From positions 456,504 to 520,503 of the forward strand of contig CAUYUJ010001292.1 of NCBI GenBank assembly GCA_963575745.1: DNA of 64,000 bases, read 5' to 3'. Positions 31,899 to 40,105 of the stretch are shown one piece after another. Made by a program: the position numbers and the translations under genes. The notes under the pieces were generated by a model. That model saw nothing but the letters and a program-made list of their open reading frames with translations, ran no database searches and was not told where the DNA came from. The DNA is from Prorocentrum cordatum. Taxonomy: Eukaryota > Sar > Dinophyceae > Prorocentrales > Prorocentraceae. The stretch's first letter is position 1; the number at the start of each line of letters is the position of its first letter.

Positions 31899-32064
31899 TC
31901 AAGAAACCGTCTGTACTCTGCTAGGGTGTTCTTTGGTTTCTAGATTCGAACTGGGTTGCAATGGAAAGCGTAAAGATCTCCACGTCCTGCATTCATCAGA
32001 ACCCTTGGGTTTTAGGGACTGGACCTCCCGTTGAAGCATCTTGTGGCCGAAGTCCTGGCTAACT
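31899..32064 (-). CDS. Coding-like minus-strand fragment next to TE-A copy E
   Basis: The minus frame reads QDFGHKMLQREVQSLKPKG and continues to a stop near 31899. It begins immediately after the TE-A insertion, again an exon-like island bounded by this family. Product unknown. Confidence 0.3.
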
Positions 32065-32253
32065 TTAAGTCGGGCCCGTCCCCCTACGGGGATTTTTGAC
32101 GAAGAATAGAAAATACCCAAAAATAGTACAAAAATAGTCTGGGGAATATTTTTTGAGTATTTTGTTTTTGTTGTTTTGCCTTTTTGGTCTATGTTTTGGG
32201 TAGTTTTCATGGTTCGTCGAAAATCCCCCTGTAGGGGGACACGCCCGACATAA
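32065..32253. mobile_element. TE-A short TIR element, copy E
   Basis: TTAAGTCGGGCCCGTCCCC...GGGACACGCCCGACATAA, with an 8-bp near-duplication GGCTAACT/GGCTAGCT (32057-32064 and 32254-32261). Long inner inverted repeats around 'cgtcgaaaatccccctg'. Closest in structure to the kinase intron copy. Confidence 0.85.
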
Positions 32254-32269
32254 GGCTAGCTGGCCCCCT

Positions 32270-32905
32270 CCCCATCCACCTCTCCTTCCTCGTCCTGCCC
32301 CTCCTGCTCCTCTTCCTGGCCCTGCCCCTGCCCACCCTAATTACCCTCTGCGTCTCCCGCTCTCCTCCTTCCTCCCCGCACTCGCCCGCTCGTGCCCCTG
32401 GCCACAGCCCCTGCTCCTGCCTCCGGGCTCATCCTCCCTGCTCCTCCCTGCTCCTCCCCCTCCCCCTCTCCTCCTCCCCCTCCTCCTCCTCCTACTCCTC
32501 CTCCTCCTCCTCCTCCCCCTCCTCCTCCACCTCCTCCCTGTCCCTGCCCACGCCGCCCCGCTCCTTCATCCTGCTCCCACCTCCTCGGCTCCCGCTCGCC
32601 GCCATCCTCCTGTCTCCCTCCCGGCGCGCCCCGCTCTCTCTCCGCTCCTGCTGCGCCTCGTGTGCAGTCCCCCTGCGGCGCGCGCCGCCCGACAGCAGCG
32701 TGCAGCAGCTCGTCCGCGGGGGGGGGACAAGCAGCCCCGGCGCACCCAGACCGCAGACCCGAGGGCCGCATGGCGCCTCTCGTGGAGTCGGTCGCGCGAG
32801 GCGCAGCCGAGGAGGGCGGGGCCGAAACGTCCATGCAGTGACATGCCCCCTCTCCTCCTCCTCCTCCTCCTCCTCCTCCTCCTCCTTCTCCTCCTTTTCC
32901 AGGTC
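32270..32905. repeat. CTC-rich tracts with GC-rich island
   Basis: Pyrimidine triplet tracts (32270-32600 and 32850-32895). The island between them has a frame after 'cgtgtgcag' reading MAPLVESVARGAAEEGG, possibly an exon but not supported further. Confidence 0.6.
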
Positions 32906-33239
32906 CTGTCGTCTGTCTGTTGTGGCTGTTCCTCATTCTTCGCTTGCCCCTCTCCCTCCCCGTCCCCATTCTCCCGTCCCCTCTCCTCCCTCCATCCTCC
33001 TCCCATCCCCTCTGTTTAGCAGCAGCAGCAGAAGTTTGGGCAGTCGTCTTCGCATCAAATTCAGTATGAGGTTTTCGCGCTGGTATCTCTTAGTGTGGTT
33101 TCCCAACTTCTGTGGCGTCGCACTATCGGAGTGCAAATCTTGTTGTGCTGTATGTGCACGCTGCAAAATATGTCTTGCATTTGATGCGGTGCAGCATTCT
33201 GCGATCTCGTAACGCGCCGGAATCAGACAGGAGGCGTTT
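32906..33239. other. No gene recognised
   Basis: Unique, less GC-rich sequence. A short Cys-rich plus frame (SECKSCCAVCARCKICLAF) lies near 33125-33185 but lacks splice evidence. Confidence 0.25.
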
Positions 33240-33780
33240 CAGAAATGATTAGCAAATAATTTCCAAATTATTTCCCAAAGCATTTCCCCGGAAATGTTCC
33301 AGAAGTTCCCCGGAAATATTTTAGAGATTGTTCGTGGGGTCGGAAATTATACGGAAATCATTCGGACATATGTTTGACATATTGTGGGCACAGTTTGCAT
33401 ACACACATATATATGGCATTACTTATATATATATATATAGATATAATCATACTGCAAATACTTTGCGGAAATACTTGCAGGACACATATTCTCGGGGGGC
33501 CGAAGGTGTGCTCAAAATTCTCCAGGGGCCGGATTTTTTCAGAAAGTTCTCCAGAAATATGTTGGACACATGTTTGAAGTATGGTGGAAATACTTTCCAA
33601 ATGCTTTGCAACTACGGCAATACGTTCGACATAGTTTCCAGGGGCCGGAACTTTTCCAGAAATTCCCTGGAAATATGTTGGACATATGTTTGGGATTATT
33701 TTGGGAAATTGTCTGAAATTGTTTTATTTTGTTCTGGGAACCTTGGCCTGTCTGGCTCCTGGCGCGTTTAAAAAAGCGCG
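33240..33780. repeat. AT-rich degenerate tandem repeat
   Basis: Units with 'ccaggggccggaa', 'ccagaaat' and 'atatgttggacatatgtttg' recur at about 33520 and 33639, with a more diverged unit near 33290. Confidence 0.7.
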
Positions 33781-33799
33781 GTGCATTGTATGTGGATCG

Positions 33800-34040
33800 C
33801 TGTACGGTATGCAAGACTAGATGTGCAAGCTCGATGGCGCACGGTGCGTGGTAGAACTTACGCGAAGCAATCCGTGTGGTACAATCTAGGTAGTGCAGCC
33901 CAAGGCGTGCAATTGACGTGATGCAAGCAATGTTATGCTAGGTATGTTTTGCATATTGTTTGGTGCAATGTAGGTGGCGCAAGCTATTTGGTGCAATATG
34001 TGTGGTGCAATCCATGCCGTGTACTCCATGGGTTGCAGGC
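33800..34040. repeat. 'gtggtgcaatc' minisatellite, second array
   Basis: Same family as 27080-27690. Confidence 0.7.
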
Positions 34041-34444
34041 GACGGAGTGAAATCAAAATAGTTCAAGCCATTTGGCGCAGTATATTTGTCGATGTGTGCA
34101 TCTTGAAACGCCAGCCAACGCATGTGGGCGTCCACGGGAGCCCTGTTGGCCTGACCTGGGTCTCCCCGGCCTCGAGAAATTTTAGCGGGAACCCCTGACG
34201 GCTTGCGGGAAGCCCCAAAAGGCACCTGACCCCCCCAAGGAATTCTTGCGATGTGGGTCTAGGCCCTTTGATAATCATTCGCTTTAGGCCGAGAATTCGC
34301 AAGACCTGAGAGCGCTGCGCACGGCGGCGTTTCCAGGAGACAAGTAAGATCGCTTAGTACAAGCGCTGCTGGGGAACATTTGCTCCTACGAGAAGAAATC
34401 GAAGTATAGGCGTCACAGCGTCACTCGTCGTGTAACATAATTAG
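34041..34444. other. Sequence upstream of R3H gene
   Basis: No supported exon. It ends in the probable acceptor 'taacataattag' of the R3H gene's first visible exon. Confidence 0.35.
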
Positions 34445-35351
34445 TGTTTTGGTGGTGGTGGTGGTCGCAGCAGCAGTGATGGTGGTGATAAGGACGAGGC
34501 GTGGCGGGGAGGAGGAGGGTATGCGGCCGCTCTCTTTCCTCTGCCCACGGAGGAGGCGGGGGAGCTCGACCTGGAGTCCATCATCCGGGAGTTCTTGGCC
34601 GACGACTCGCGCACCACGCTTGGGCTGCCCCATATGACCACCGGCCAGAGGAAGCCAGGGCCGGACCCAAACGCTGTTTTGCTGGACTCTGGCTGTGTCT
34701 TGTTTTTGGCTTCTGGCAGGGAGCTACAGGAAAACAGGTATTCCAAATCCCTTATTAATCGTCCCCCAGGTCCGGTTTTTTAAGGCGCCTTTTTTGTCAT
34801 TGGGGGGTCCGGTTTATTAGGGCGCTTTCTTGGATTGGAGCGCGGGGGGTCCGGTTCATTAAGGCGCCCCATCGAAGAGGGGGGTCCGAAATAGGAGGTC
34901 GCATTTGGAGGGGGGTCCGGTTTTTGAGGGGGGGGGTCGATTAATAAATGACCGGGGGTCGTGTTCACGCGGCGGCGCCCGGGATGACAAAACCGGCCGC
35001 GGGCTGGAAAACTATTTTTTTAATCGTTCTCCTCCAGTCAGAAAACGGTGCAGAAATGGCAGAAAACAATTTTTTTAAATCGTTCTCTCCAATTTTTTTT
35101 AAACTCATCGTCATCCCGCATTAATAGGGGTCGATGTTTGGGTCCAGCCCTGGAGGAAGCACACCAAGAAGCTGGTCGAGCGGCACCCCGGGCTCCGGTG
35201 CGAGAGCTTTGGCCTCGGGCAGGAGCGCCAACTCCACCTCTTCAAGGCCCGGGGGCGGCCGCAAGCCGGCGGGCCGGAGGACGCCAGCTGTCTCTCCGCG
35301 CCGCATCCTTCGGCCACCCGTACCCTGACCTTCCAGAGAGCTATTTTTTAG
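34445..35351 (+). CDS. R3H-domain protein fragment, two exons around a transposon-derived intron
   Basis: Exon 1 is 34445-34650, after the acceptor ATTAG; exon 2 is 35156-35351 (TAG 35349-35351). Exon 1 ends ELDLESIIREFLADDS...LPHMTTGQR. Exon 2 continues KHTKKLVERHPGLRCESFG, then GQERQLHLFKAR. Together they form a full R3H-type domain (single-stranded nucleic-acid binding) with the characteristic ESFG...R core. The usual histidine of the R-x3-H motif appears to be lysine. A Gly/Ser-rich linker precedes it. Upstream exons, including the start codon, are missing. The last five to seven codons come from a TE-B terminus, so the true 3' end may differ. It probably binds RNA or single-stranded DNA; its partner is unknown. 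Confidence 0.7.
34651..35155 (+). mobile_element. TE-F: TIR element forming the R3H intron (introner)
   Basis: The implied intron is GA...AG, 505 nt. The element (34655-35153) has 18-bp TIRs, CCAGGGCCGGACCCAAAC and the complement of CCAGGGCTGGACCCAAAC. AGGAAG is duplicated at 34649-34654 and 35154-35159. Splicing AG|GAAG...AG|GAAG removes the element plus one duplication. The interior holds 'ggggtccggttcattaaggcg' sub-repeats and a TE-G copy. Confidence 0.85.
34945..35125. mobile_element. TE-G repeat, copy 2, nested in the R3H intron
   Basis: Inverted relative to 19380-19571. The shared core includes 'gaccgggggtcgtgttcacg' and 'ggcgcccgggatgac'. Confidence 0.65.
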
Positions 35352-35469
35352 CACTGGAAATCAAAAAATCTAAACATCTGAGCGAAACTACTTAAAACCA
35401 AGACGTAGAATACCTCTGGGATAGGTTTTTAAGTCGGGTGCAATTTTTTAGCTCTCCTGGAAGGTCAGG
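35324..35469. mobile_element. TE-B short TIR element, copy 4
   Basis: CCT GACCTTCCAGAGAGC... ending GAGCTC-type sequence TCCTGGAAGGTCAGG. It lies directly after the R3H coding frame and supplies its apparent stop codon. Confidence 0.8.
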
Positions 35470-35655
35470 GTAAGCTCGGTTGCCTCGATACGCCCGTTTT
35501 GAAAGGCAACACGTCCCGTGTTCGAGACGTCCGCATCGCCCGCTCCGGCCGCCTGAGGCCCCGCCTTCCTGCGCCTTGTCTCCCTAAGTAAAGCTGTGCG
35601 TAGCCCGCCTGGCTTTTAGCGGAAGAGGTTCGCTCTCGCCCCGCAGAGCAAAAAC
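35470..35655. other. No gene recognised
   Basis: GC-rich unique sequence between TE-B and a dispersed repeat. No supported exon. Confidence 0.3.
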
Positions 35656-35823
35656 AAGTGTTCGAGACGTCCGTGTCAATGCGTTGCGTGTTGGCTCCAC
35701 GTATTGGACCACGTTTTGGCGAGCGTATCGCGTCGGGCTCACGTTTTCAGCCTCAGCCTACGTGTTGAGCTCCGTATCAATACGATGCGTGTTGCGTGTT
35801 GCGTATCGGGGCAGCTAAGCACG
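35656..35823. repeat. Dispersed repeat shared with 5541-5890
   Basis: 'ttttggcgagcgtatcgcg' and 'gcgtatcggggcagct' in the same order as in the first copy. It directly abuts TE-A copy F. Confidence 0.6.
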
Positions 35824-36006
35824 TAAGTCGGGCGTGTCCCTCTACAGGAGGAATCTTCCAAAATAGTCAAGAATTCTTCCGAAATAGTCAAGCATAGTCT
35901 GGGGCCAATTTGTTTAAACTTATGTTTACTATTTGTGGAACATTTGTTTGGACTATCTTTGAGTTTTCGTCCAAAAACCGCCTGCAGGGGGACACGCCCG
36001 ACCTAA
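35824..36006. mobile_element. TE-A short TIR element, copy F
   Basis: TAAGTCGGGCGTGTCCCTC...GGGGGACACGCCCGACCTAA. The interior carries 'catagtctggggccaatttg'. The target duplication has decayed (about 4 of 8 positions). Confidence 0.8.
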
Positions 36007-36273
36007 GAAGAGTGACCCTTTGCCGGAGTGACCTCAAGTGCGAGCAAAACGGGGCCCCCCGGTCGCCGGACGCGATGCCGTGGCAGCGTCTTGTGCGCCT
36101 GCGTCTGGCCCCGAAAGCGCCGCGCACCAGAGGTCACTCTATTGCGCAGGGTCGCTCCTGCGTGTGGCCGATCGGGGCGCGAAGCAGCGCAGAAGCATGA
36201 GTTCTCGGTGCTCTGCGCGGACCTCCCGAAAAAGCACTGGTGCTGCCGTTGTTTGTTGTTGTTCTGCCTATGC
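36007..36273 (+). CDS. Coding-like island between two TE-A copies
   Basis: The frame in phase with cat at 36196 is open throughout and ends HEFSVLCADLPKKHWCC before a likely GTGCTG donor. An alternative frame in the first half (DAMPWQRLVRLRLAPKAPRT) is more G/C-biased at third positions, so an extra small intron is possible. A similar CADLP peptide precedes TE-A copy I at 63486. Function unknown. Confidence 0.35.
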
Positions 36274-36469
36274 TGAAGTCGGGCGTGGCCCTCTACACGA
36301 GGAGTGCTCAAGCACTGGCGAAAAATGGTCCGGGGGCGATGTGTCGACGATTTTCCATACTAGTTGTTGTTCCTTCTTACTGTAGTGATTTCGAGTTCTT
36401 TAACATAGATATGAAATGTGTTTTATTTTTCTTCCAGAATCCGCCTGTAGGCGGACCTGCCCGACCTAA
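36274..36469. mobile_element. TE-A short TIR element, copy G
   Basis: TGAAGTCGGGCGTGGCCC...GGCGGACCTGCCCGACCTAA, with weak flanking similarity GCCTATGC/GATGATGC. It separates the island at 36007 from a possible next exon near 36488 (reading LVGRVLADALGHG). Confidence 0.8.
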
Positions 36470-36522
36470 GATGATGCCCTCCCGGCCAGGCTGGTAGGGC
36501 GTGTGTTGGCGGACGCTCTGGG

Positions 36523-36657
36523 GCACGGGGGGGGGGGGGGCTTGTTTTCCACCACCACCACCATAAGTAGGAGGGGGAGGGGGTCCTCCTCCTCCCTCTC
36601 CTCCTCCTCCTCCTCCTCCTCCTCCTCCTCCTCCTCCTCCTCCTCCTCCTCATCATC
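36523..36657. repeat. Left arm of a flanking inverted repeat plus (CTC)n/(ATC)n
   Basis: 'cttgttttccaccaccacc' and 'ataagtaggagggg' are the reverse complement of 47088-47140. The triplet tract behind it is the insertion site of the retrotransposon. Confidence 0.65.
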
Positions 36658-36716
36658 ATGCTCCTTCTTATCCCCATCGCGCCCGCTGATTGCAGTCGTC
36701 TGCAGCTTCTCGGCCC
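36658..36716 (+). repeat. Split direct repeat A1
   Basis: 59 bp from ATGCTCCTTCTTATCCCC to TTCTCGGCCC, identical to A2. Confidence 0.9.
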
Positions 36717-37039
36717 GATAGCTGCCCCGCTCGCCCCCCACTCCCCTCCCCGCGCGCGCGCGGCCGGGGCGCCAGGGGCCCGCGGGGCCATCGCCGTTCA
36801 GGTTTCCTCGACACCTACGCGGCGATCGTCGACTCCGGGTTCGCCACCCCGCGCTGGCCCAAGTCGGTCGGGCCGGCGCCTGTGGCCCGTACGACGAGAG
36901 CGAGCGTCGGGGCCGACCGTCCGTTCTGAGCGGTGGTCGGTCGGGCAGGCGCGCCTTTCGGCACCCTGCCTGCCGTGGCCACTGGGCCTTGCTAGCACCG
37001 TCGCTGCTCGCTCTTCGGCGGGCGGTGCGGACAGGGCCC

Positions 37040-40000
37040 ATGCCACGTCCTGCCGTTGGCAGGTCTCTCCAGCCTGCACCAGTCTGGTGGTCTTCGGCGC
37101 TCTCCACGCCGACTTCGGCGCAAAACTCCTCTCCCTCCTCCTTCGCCTTCTCCCCCTTGGCCTTTGGGGCGGCGGAGCAGGAGGCCCATCTGAGGAGAGG
37201 AGTAGGAGGGGGGCCTCACACGCCGCAGCGCCACGCCTTGCGCCGTGGCGCAGCGCCAGCCCTCGTCTCGGGCGTTCAAAGTGCCGCCGCGCCTGGGGTC
37301 TCAGCCGCCGCTTCTACGCAAGACTTTCAGCCGCCGCGACAGAGACGCCCGACGGAGGGCACAGTGGCCAAAGGCGCTCCGACGCGCCGCCCAAGGGCTT
37401 CAGCCGCCGCGCAAGCCATGCCCGCCATTCCTGCTGCCAGCGAACCCAATGCCAGCGTGTTCAACGCCGAAGCACCAGAGGGGTGCCCTGCGAAGATAAC
37501 TGCGCTCTTGGGAAGGGAAGTGGTGGACGAGGATCTCTCTTACCTCCCCCCAACTCCTTCTCCTTGCCTCTACTCCGCCACCTGGCTCACCTGTGCCGCT
37601 AGGCATGGCGACCACTTTGTGGGCCCCGCCTGCTCCACCGTGGGCGGGGGAGCGTCACTCGCGGGGCACACGGGCTTTGCCGCCGCCTCGGTTTCCTGGC
37701 CTTCGGCTGGAGGCATCGCCGCGGCCACTTCTGCCGACGATGCTGCTCGGACCGCCGGGGGCGGATACATTCGCGCACCTCCAGGCTTGGACCCGCTGCC
37801 TCCTGGGCCTCCGGTCAGGCAGATTGGGCCGCCTCCGGGCCTTGACGTCTTGGAGGTTGGTTCCCAGAGGCTCAGTGCGGCATGCCCGCGCCGTGGCGCG
37901 GCTGCGGCTTGGAGCCCCACGGTCGTCTATCAGGTCCGACCTGGGGCCACGGCGTCAGAGGCCGCGCTTCCTCTACTGAGGACGCCGCCTCCGCCGCCAC
38001 AGGGTCGCCCCTGGAGCGGTGCGTTGGCCCTGGTGGAGGCGGGGTGCTCCGTCGTCCCTCCTCGGGGTTCTTCGGCGGCCATGTCCGACTGCGGCCTTGA
38101 CGGGGGTAGTCCCTCCTTTTCGAGGGCGGCGCCGCGGTGTGGCTCGAAAGGGGTTGGTATGCGCCCTGCCAGCGATGCTGATACGGCCCCGCAGGGAGGG
38201 GCTCGTACCGCCCCCCCAGCCGCCACCGCAGTCCACCAGCCTGGCACCCCGCCGCGGAGCGGCCCCAGGGCCACCTTGGCCTTACGCGCCGACCTCCACT
38301 TGTGGGACCTGCACACGGGCTCCGACACTCAGGGTGTGGATCCGCCGCCAGGCCTCTCCGGCTCCGAAGCAGGCTCACGGGTGCCGCCTTTGGTCGACCT
38401 CCGCGCGGCCCTTGCCTCGGATGGGGTGCAGCTGTTTAGCAGCGGGAGTATGCCGTGCACTGCGGCGTCGCCACTTCTGTCCGAGCGCTTCACGGTCGCC
38501 GACGGTGACCGCGCGGCCAGCGGAACACCCCTGAGCGCGGACTGGCATCGTGTCTCCGGGGATTCGCCCTCCCAGGCCAGGCATCTGAGGCCACCGTCCG
38601 GAGTTGCCGCCCCAGAAGCGGATGTTCATGCGCCGCCGCCGCTCCACCGTAGCGCGGTTGGTCCCGCCTCACTTCGGGCGGGCGCTGCCCGTGGGCGCAT
38701 GTGGTATGGTGAGCGCGCAGGGCTCCTGCCTTTCACTAACCTCGAGGGCGGTGTCGGCGCGCCAGCTGCCGGAGGGCCACCTCCCCAGTCAAGCGCCCGG
38801 GGCGCTTGCACTTGTAACGCAGCGGGCACTCAAGCAGCGGAGTCAACTCCAGGCCTCGTCGGCTCCGCCGCGGGCTCCTCGGGTGAAGGCGTCGCCGCAG
38901 CCGCAGCCATTCCAGCGCGGCCCCGACGCCTCTCGTGCGATCGGATCCAGGGCCTCGCCGCGTCGATCCCTGCTCGCGCTCGCGAGCGCCTGCTGGCCGA
39001 CCCTCGTGGTCTGAGCTCTTCTCCGTCACCACTGGTAGGCATGCGCCCTTCCAGCGATGCTGTTACGGCCCCGCAGGGAGGGGTTCGTGCCGCCGGTGGG
39101 AAGTCAGGAGCGGGCTCGTCCACGGCGGCCGCGACGCCCCGGGATGCGGTCCCTGCGTTCTGCTCTGTCCGAGGGGCCGCTTTCGCCACGGGCTCCTCGG
39201 GCGAATGCGCCGCCGCAGCCGTTGCCACTCCAGCGCGGCCCCGACGCCTCTCGTGCGATCGGATCCAGGGCCTCGCCGCGTCGATCCCTGCTCGCGCTCG
39301 CGAGCGCCTGCGGGCCGACCCTCGTGGTCTGAGCCCTTCTCCGTCCCCACTGGTCGGCATGCGCCCCTCCAGCGATGCTGTTACGGCCCCGCAGGGAGGG
39401 GTTCGTGCCGCCGGTGGGACGTCAGGAGCGGGCTCGTCCGCGGCGGCCGCGACTCCCCGGGATGCGGTCCCTGCGTTCCGCTCTGTCCGAGGGGCCGCTT
39501 TCGCCGCGGGCTCCTCGGATGAAGGCGTCGCCGCAGTCACTGCCACTCCAGCGCGGCCCCGACGCCGCTCGGCCTCCACCAACAGCGCTGCCGCACTCCC
39601 CGCCTTCAGGCTCCGACGAGTTCGTCGGGTCCGCACTCGGCGTGGAGGACGGCGGGGTCGTCGGGCCGTCGATGGTAGCTGCCGTGCCGCTCACGCTCCA
39701 GCCCATGCTGGTGCAGCTGCCTCGTCTTCGGACGCCCTTTCTGGTGCTTCAGAGGCCGCTTCTGGGGCCCCTGTCCAAGGGAGCCGCCGCTCGCGCTTCA
39801 ATCGGAGCGTGCGCGAGGAAGCGGCAGCAATGTTGCGCTTCGGAAGTGCACCGCCCGTTGTCGTGCCTCCTGCGGCTGGAGCCCCGCCACGGTTTTCAGC
39901 TTCAGCCGAAGCTGCGGGGGCCCCGTCGGTAGGCATGTGCTCTGCCGGCGATGCTGGTGCGGCCCCGCAGGAAGGGGCTCGTGCCGCCGACGGGGTCACC

Positions 40001-40105
40001 GCGGAGGGGGGTGCACGCGCCGCCCAGGCCAGCGGTTACCAAGGCGGAGCCCCCGACGAGCCTCCTCGGCTCCAAGCTGTCGGTGGCCCTGCCATGGACC
40101 AATAG
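37040..40105 (+). CDS. Gag-like ORF1 of the YR retrotransposon
   Basis: First ATG of the open frame at 37040, ending at TAG 40103-40105, about 1021 codons. The protein is Ala/Pro/Gly/Arg-rich and probably largely disordered. It contains 'PPGL' motifs near residues 250-285 and a 106-residue unit repeated about three times (nt period 318). It also has repeated cassettes with PSSDAVTAPQGGVRA. No zinc knuckle or protease was recognised. By position it is the nucleocapsid-like protein of the element. Translation may continue into the next ORF by read-through, because the following frame is the same and has no ATG of its own nearby. Confidence 0.65.
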   Translation: MPRPAVGRSLQPAPVWWSSALSTPTSAQNSSPSSFAFSPLAFGAAEQEAHLRRGVGGGPHTPQRHALRRGAAPALVSGVQSAAAPGVSAAASTQDFQPPRQRRPTEGTVAKGAPTRRPRASAAAQAMPAIPAASEPNASVFNAEAPEGCPAKITALLGREVVDEDLSYLPPTPSPCLYSATWLTCAARHGDHFVGPACSTVGGGASLAGHTGFAAASVSWPSAGGIAAATSADDAARTAGGGYIRAPPGLDPLPPGPPVRQIGPPPGLDVLEVGSQRLSAACPRRGAAAAWSPTVVYQVRPGATASEAALPLLRTPPPPPQGRPWSGALALVEAGCSVVPPRGSSAAMSDCGLDGGSPSFSRAAPRCGSKGVGMRPASDADTAPQGGARTAPPAATAVHQPGTPPRSGPRATLALRADLHLWDLHTGSDTQGVDPPPGLSGSEAGSRVPPLVDLRAALASDGVQLFSSGSMPCTAASPLLSERFTVADGDRAASGTPLSADWHRVSGDSPSQARHLRPPSGVAAPEADVHAPPPLHRSAVGPASLRAGAARGRMWYGERAGLLPFTNLEGGVGAPAAGGPPPQSSARGACTCNAAGTQAAESTPGLVGSAAGSSGEGVAAAAAIPARPRRLSCDRIQGLAASIPARARERLLADPRGLSSSPSPLVGMRPSSDAVTAPQGGVRAAGGKSGAGSSTAAATPRDAVPAFCSVRGAAFATGSSGECAAAAVATPARPRRLSCDRIQGLAASIPARARERLRADPRGLSPSPSPLVGMRPSSDAVTAPQGGVRAAGGTSGAGSSAAAATPRDAVPAFRSVRGAAFAAGSSDEGVAAVTATPARPRRRSASTNSAAALPAFRLRRVRRVRTRRGGRRGRRAVDGSCRAAHAPAHAGAAASSSDALSGASEAASGAPVQGSRRSRFNRSVREEAAAMLRFGSAPPVVVPPAAGAPPRFSASAEAAGAPSVGMCSAGDAGAAPQEGARAADGVTAEGGARAAQASGYQGGAPDEPPRLQAVGGPAMDQ
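38915..39870 (+). repeat. 318-bp tandem repeat inside ORF1
   Basis: 'gcgcggccccgacgcc' recurs at 38915, 39233 and 39551, exactly 318 bp apart. Units 1 and 2 are nearly identical and unit 3 diverges downstream. Confidence 0.9.

Noticed and set aside
38830-39636. 268-codon minus-strand frame within the retrotransposon ORF1
   Set aside because: Antisense shadow of the 318-bp coding repeat in GC-rich DNA.
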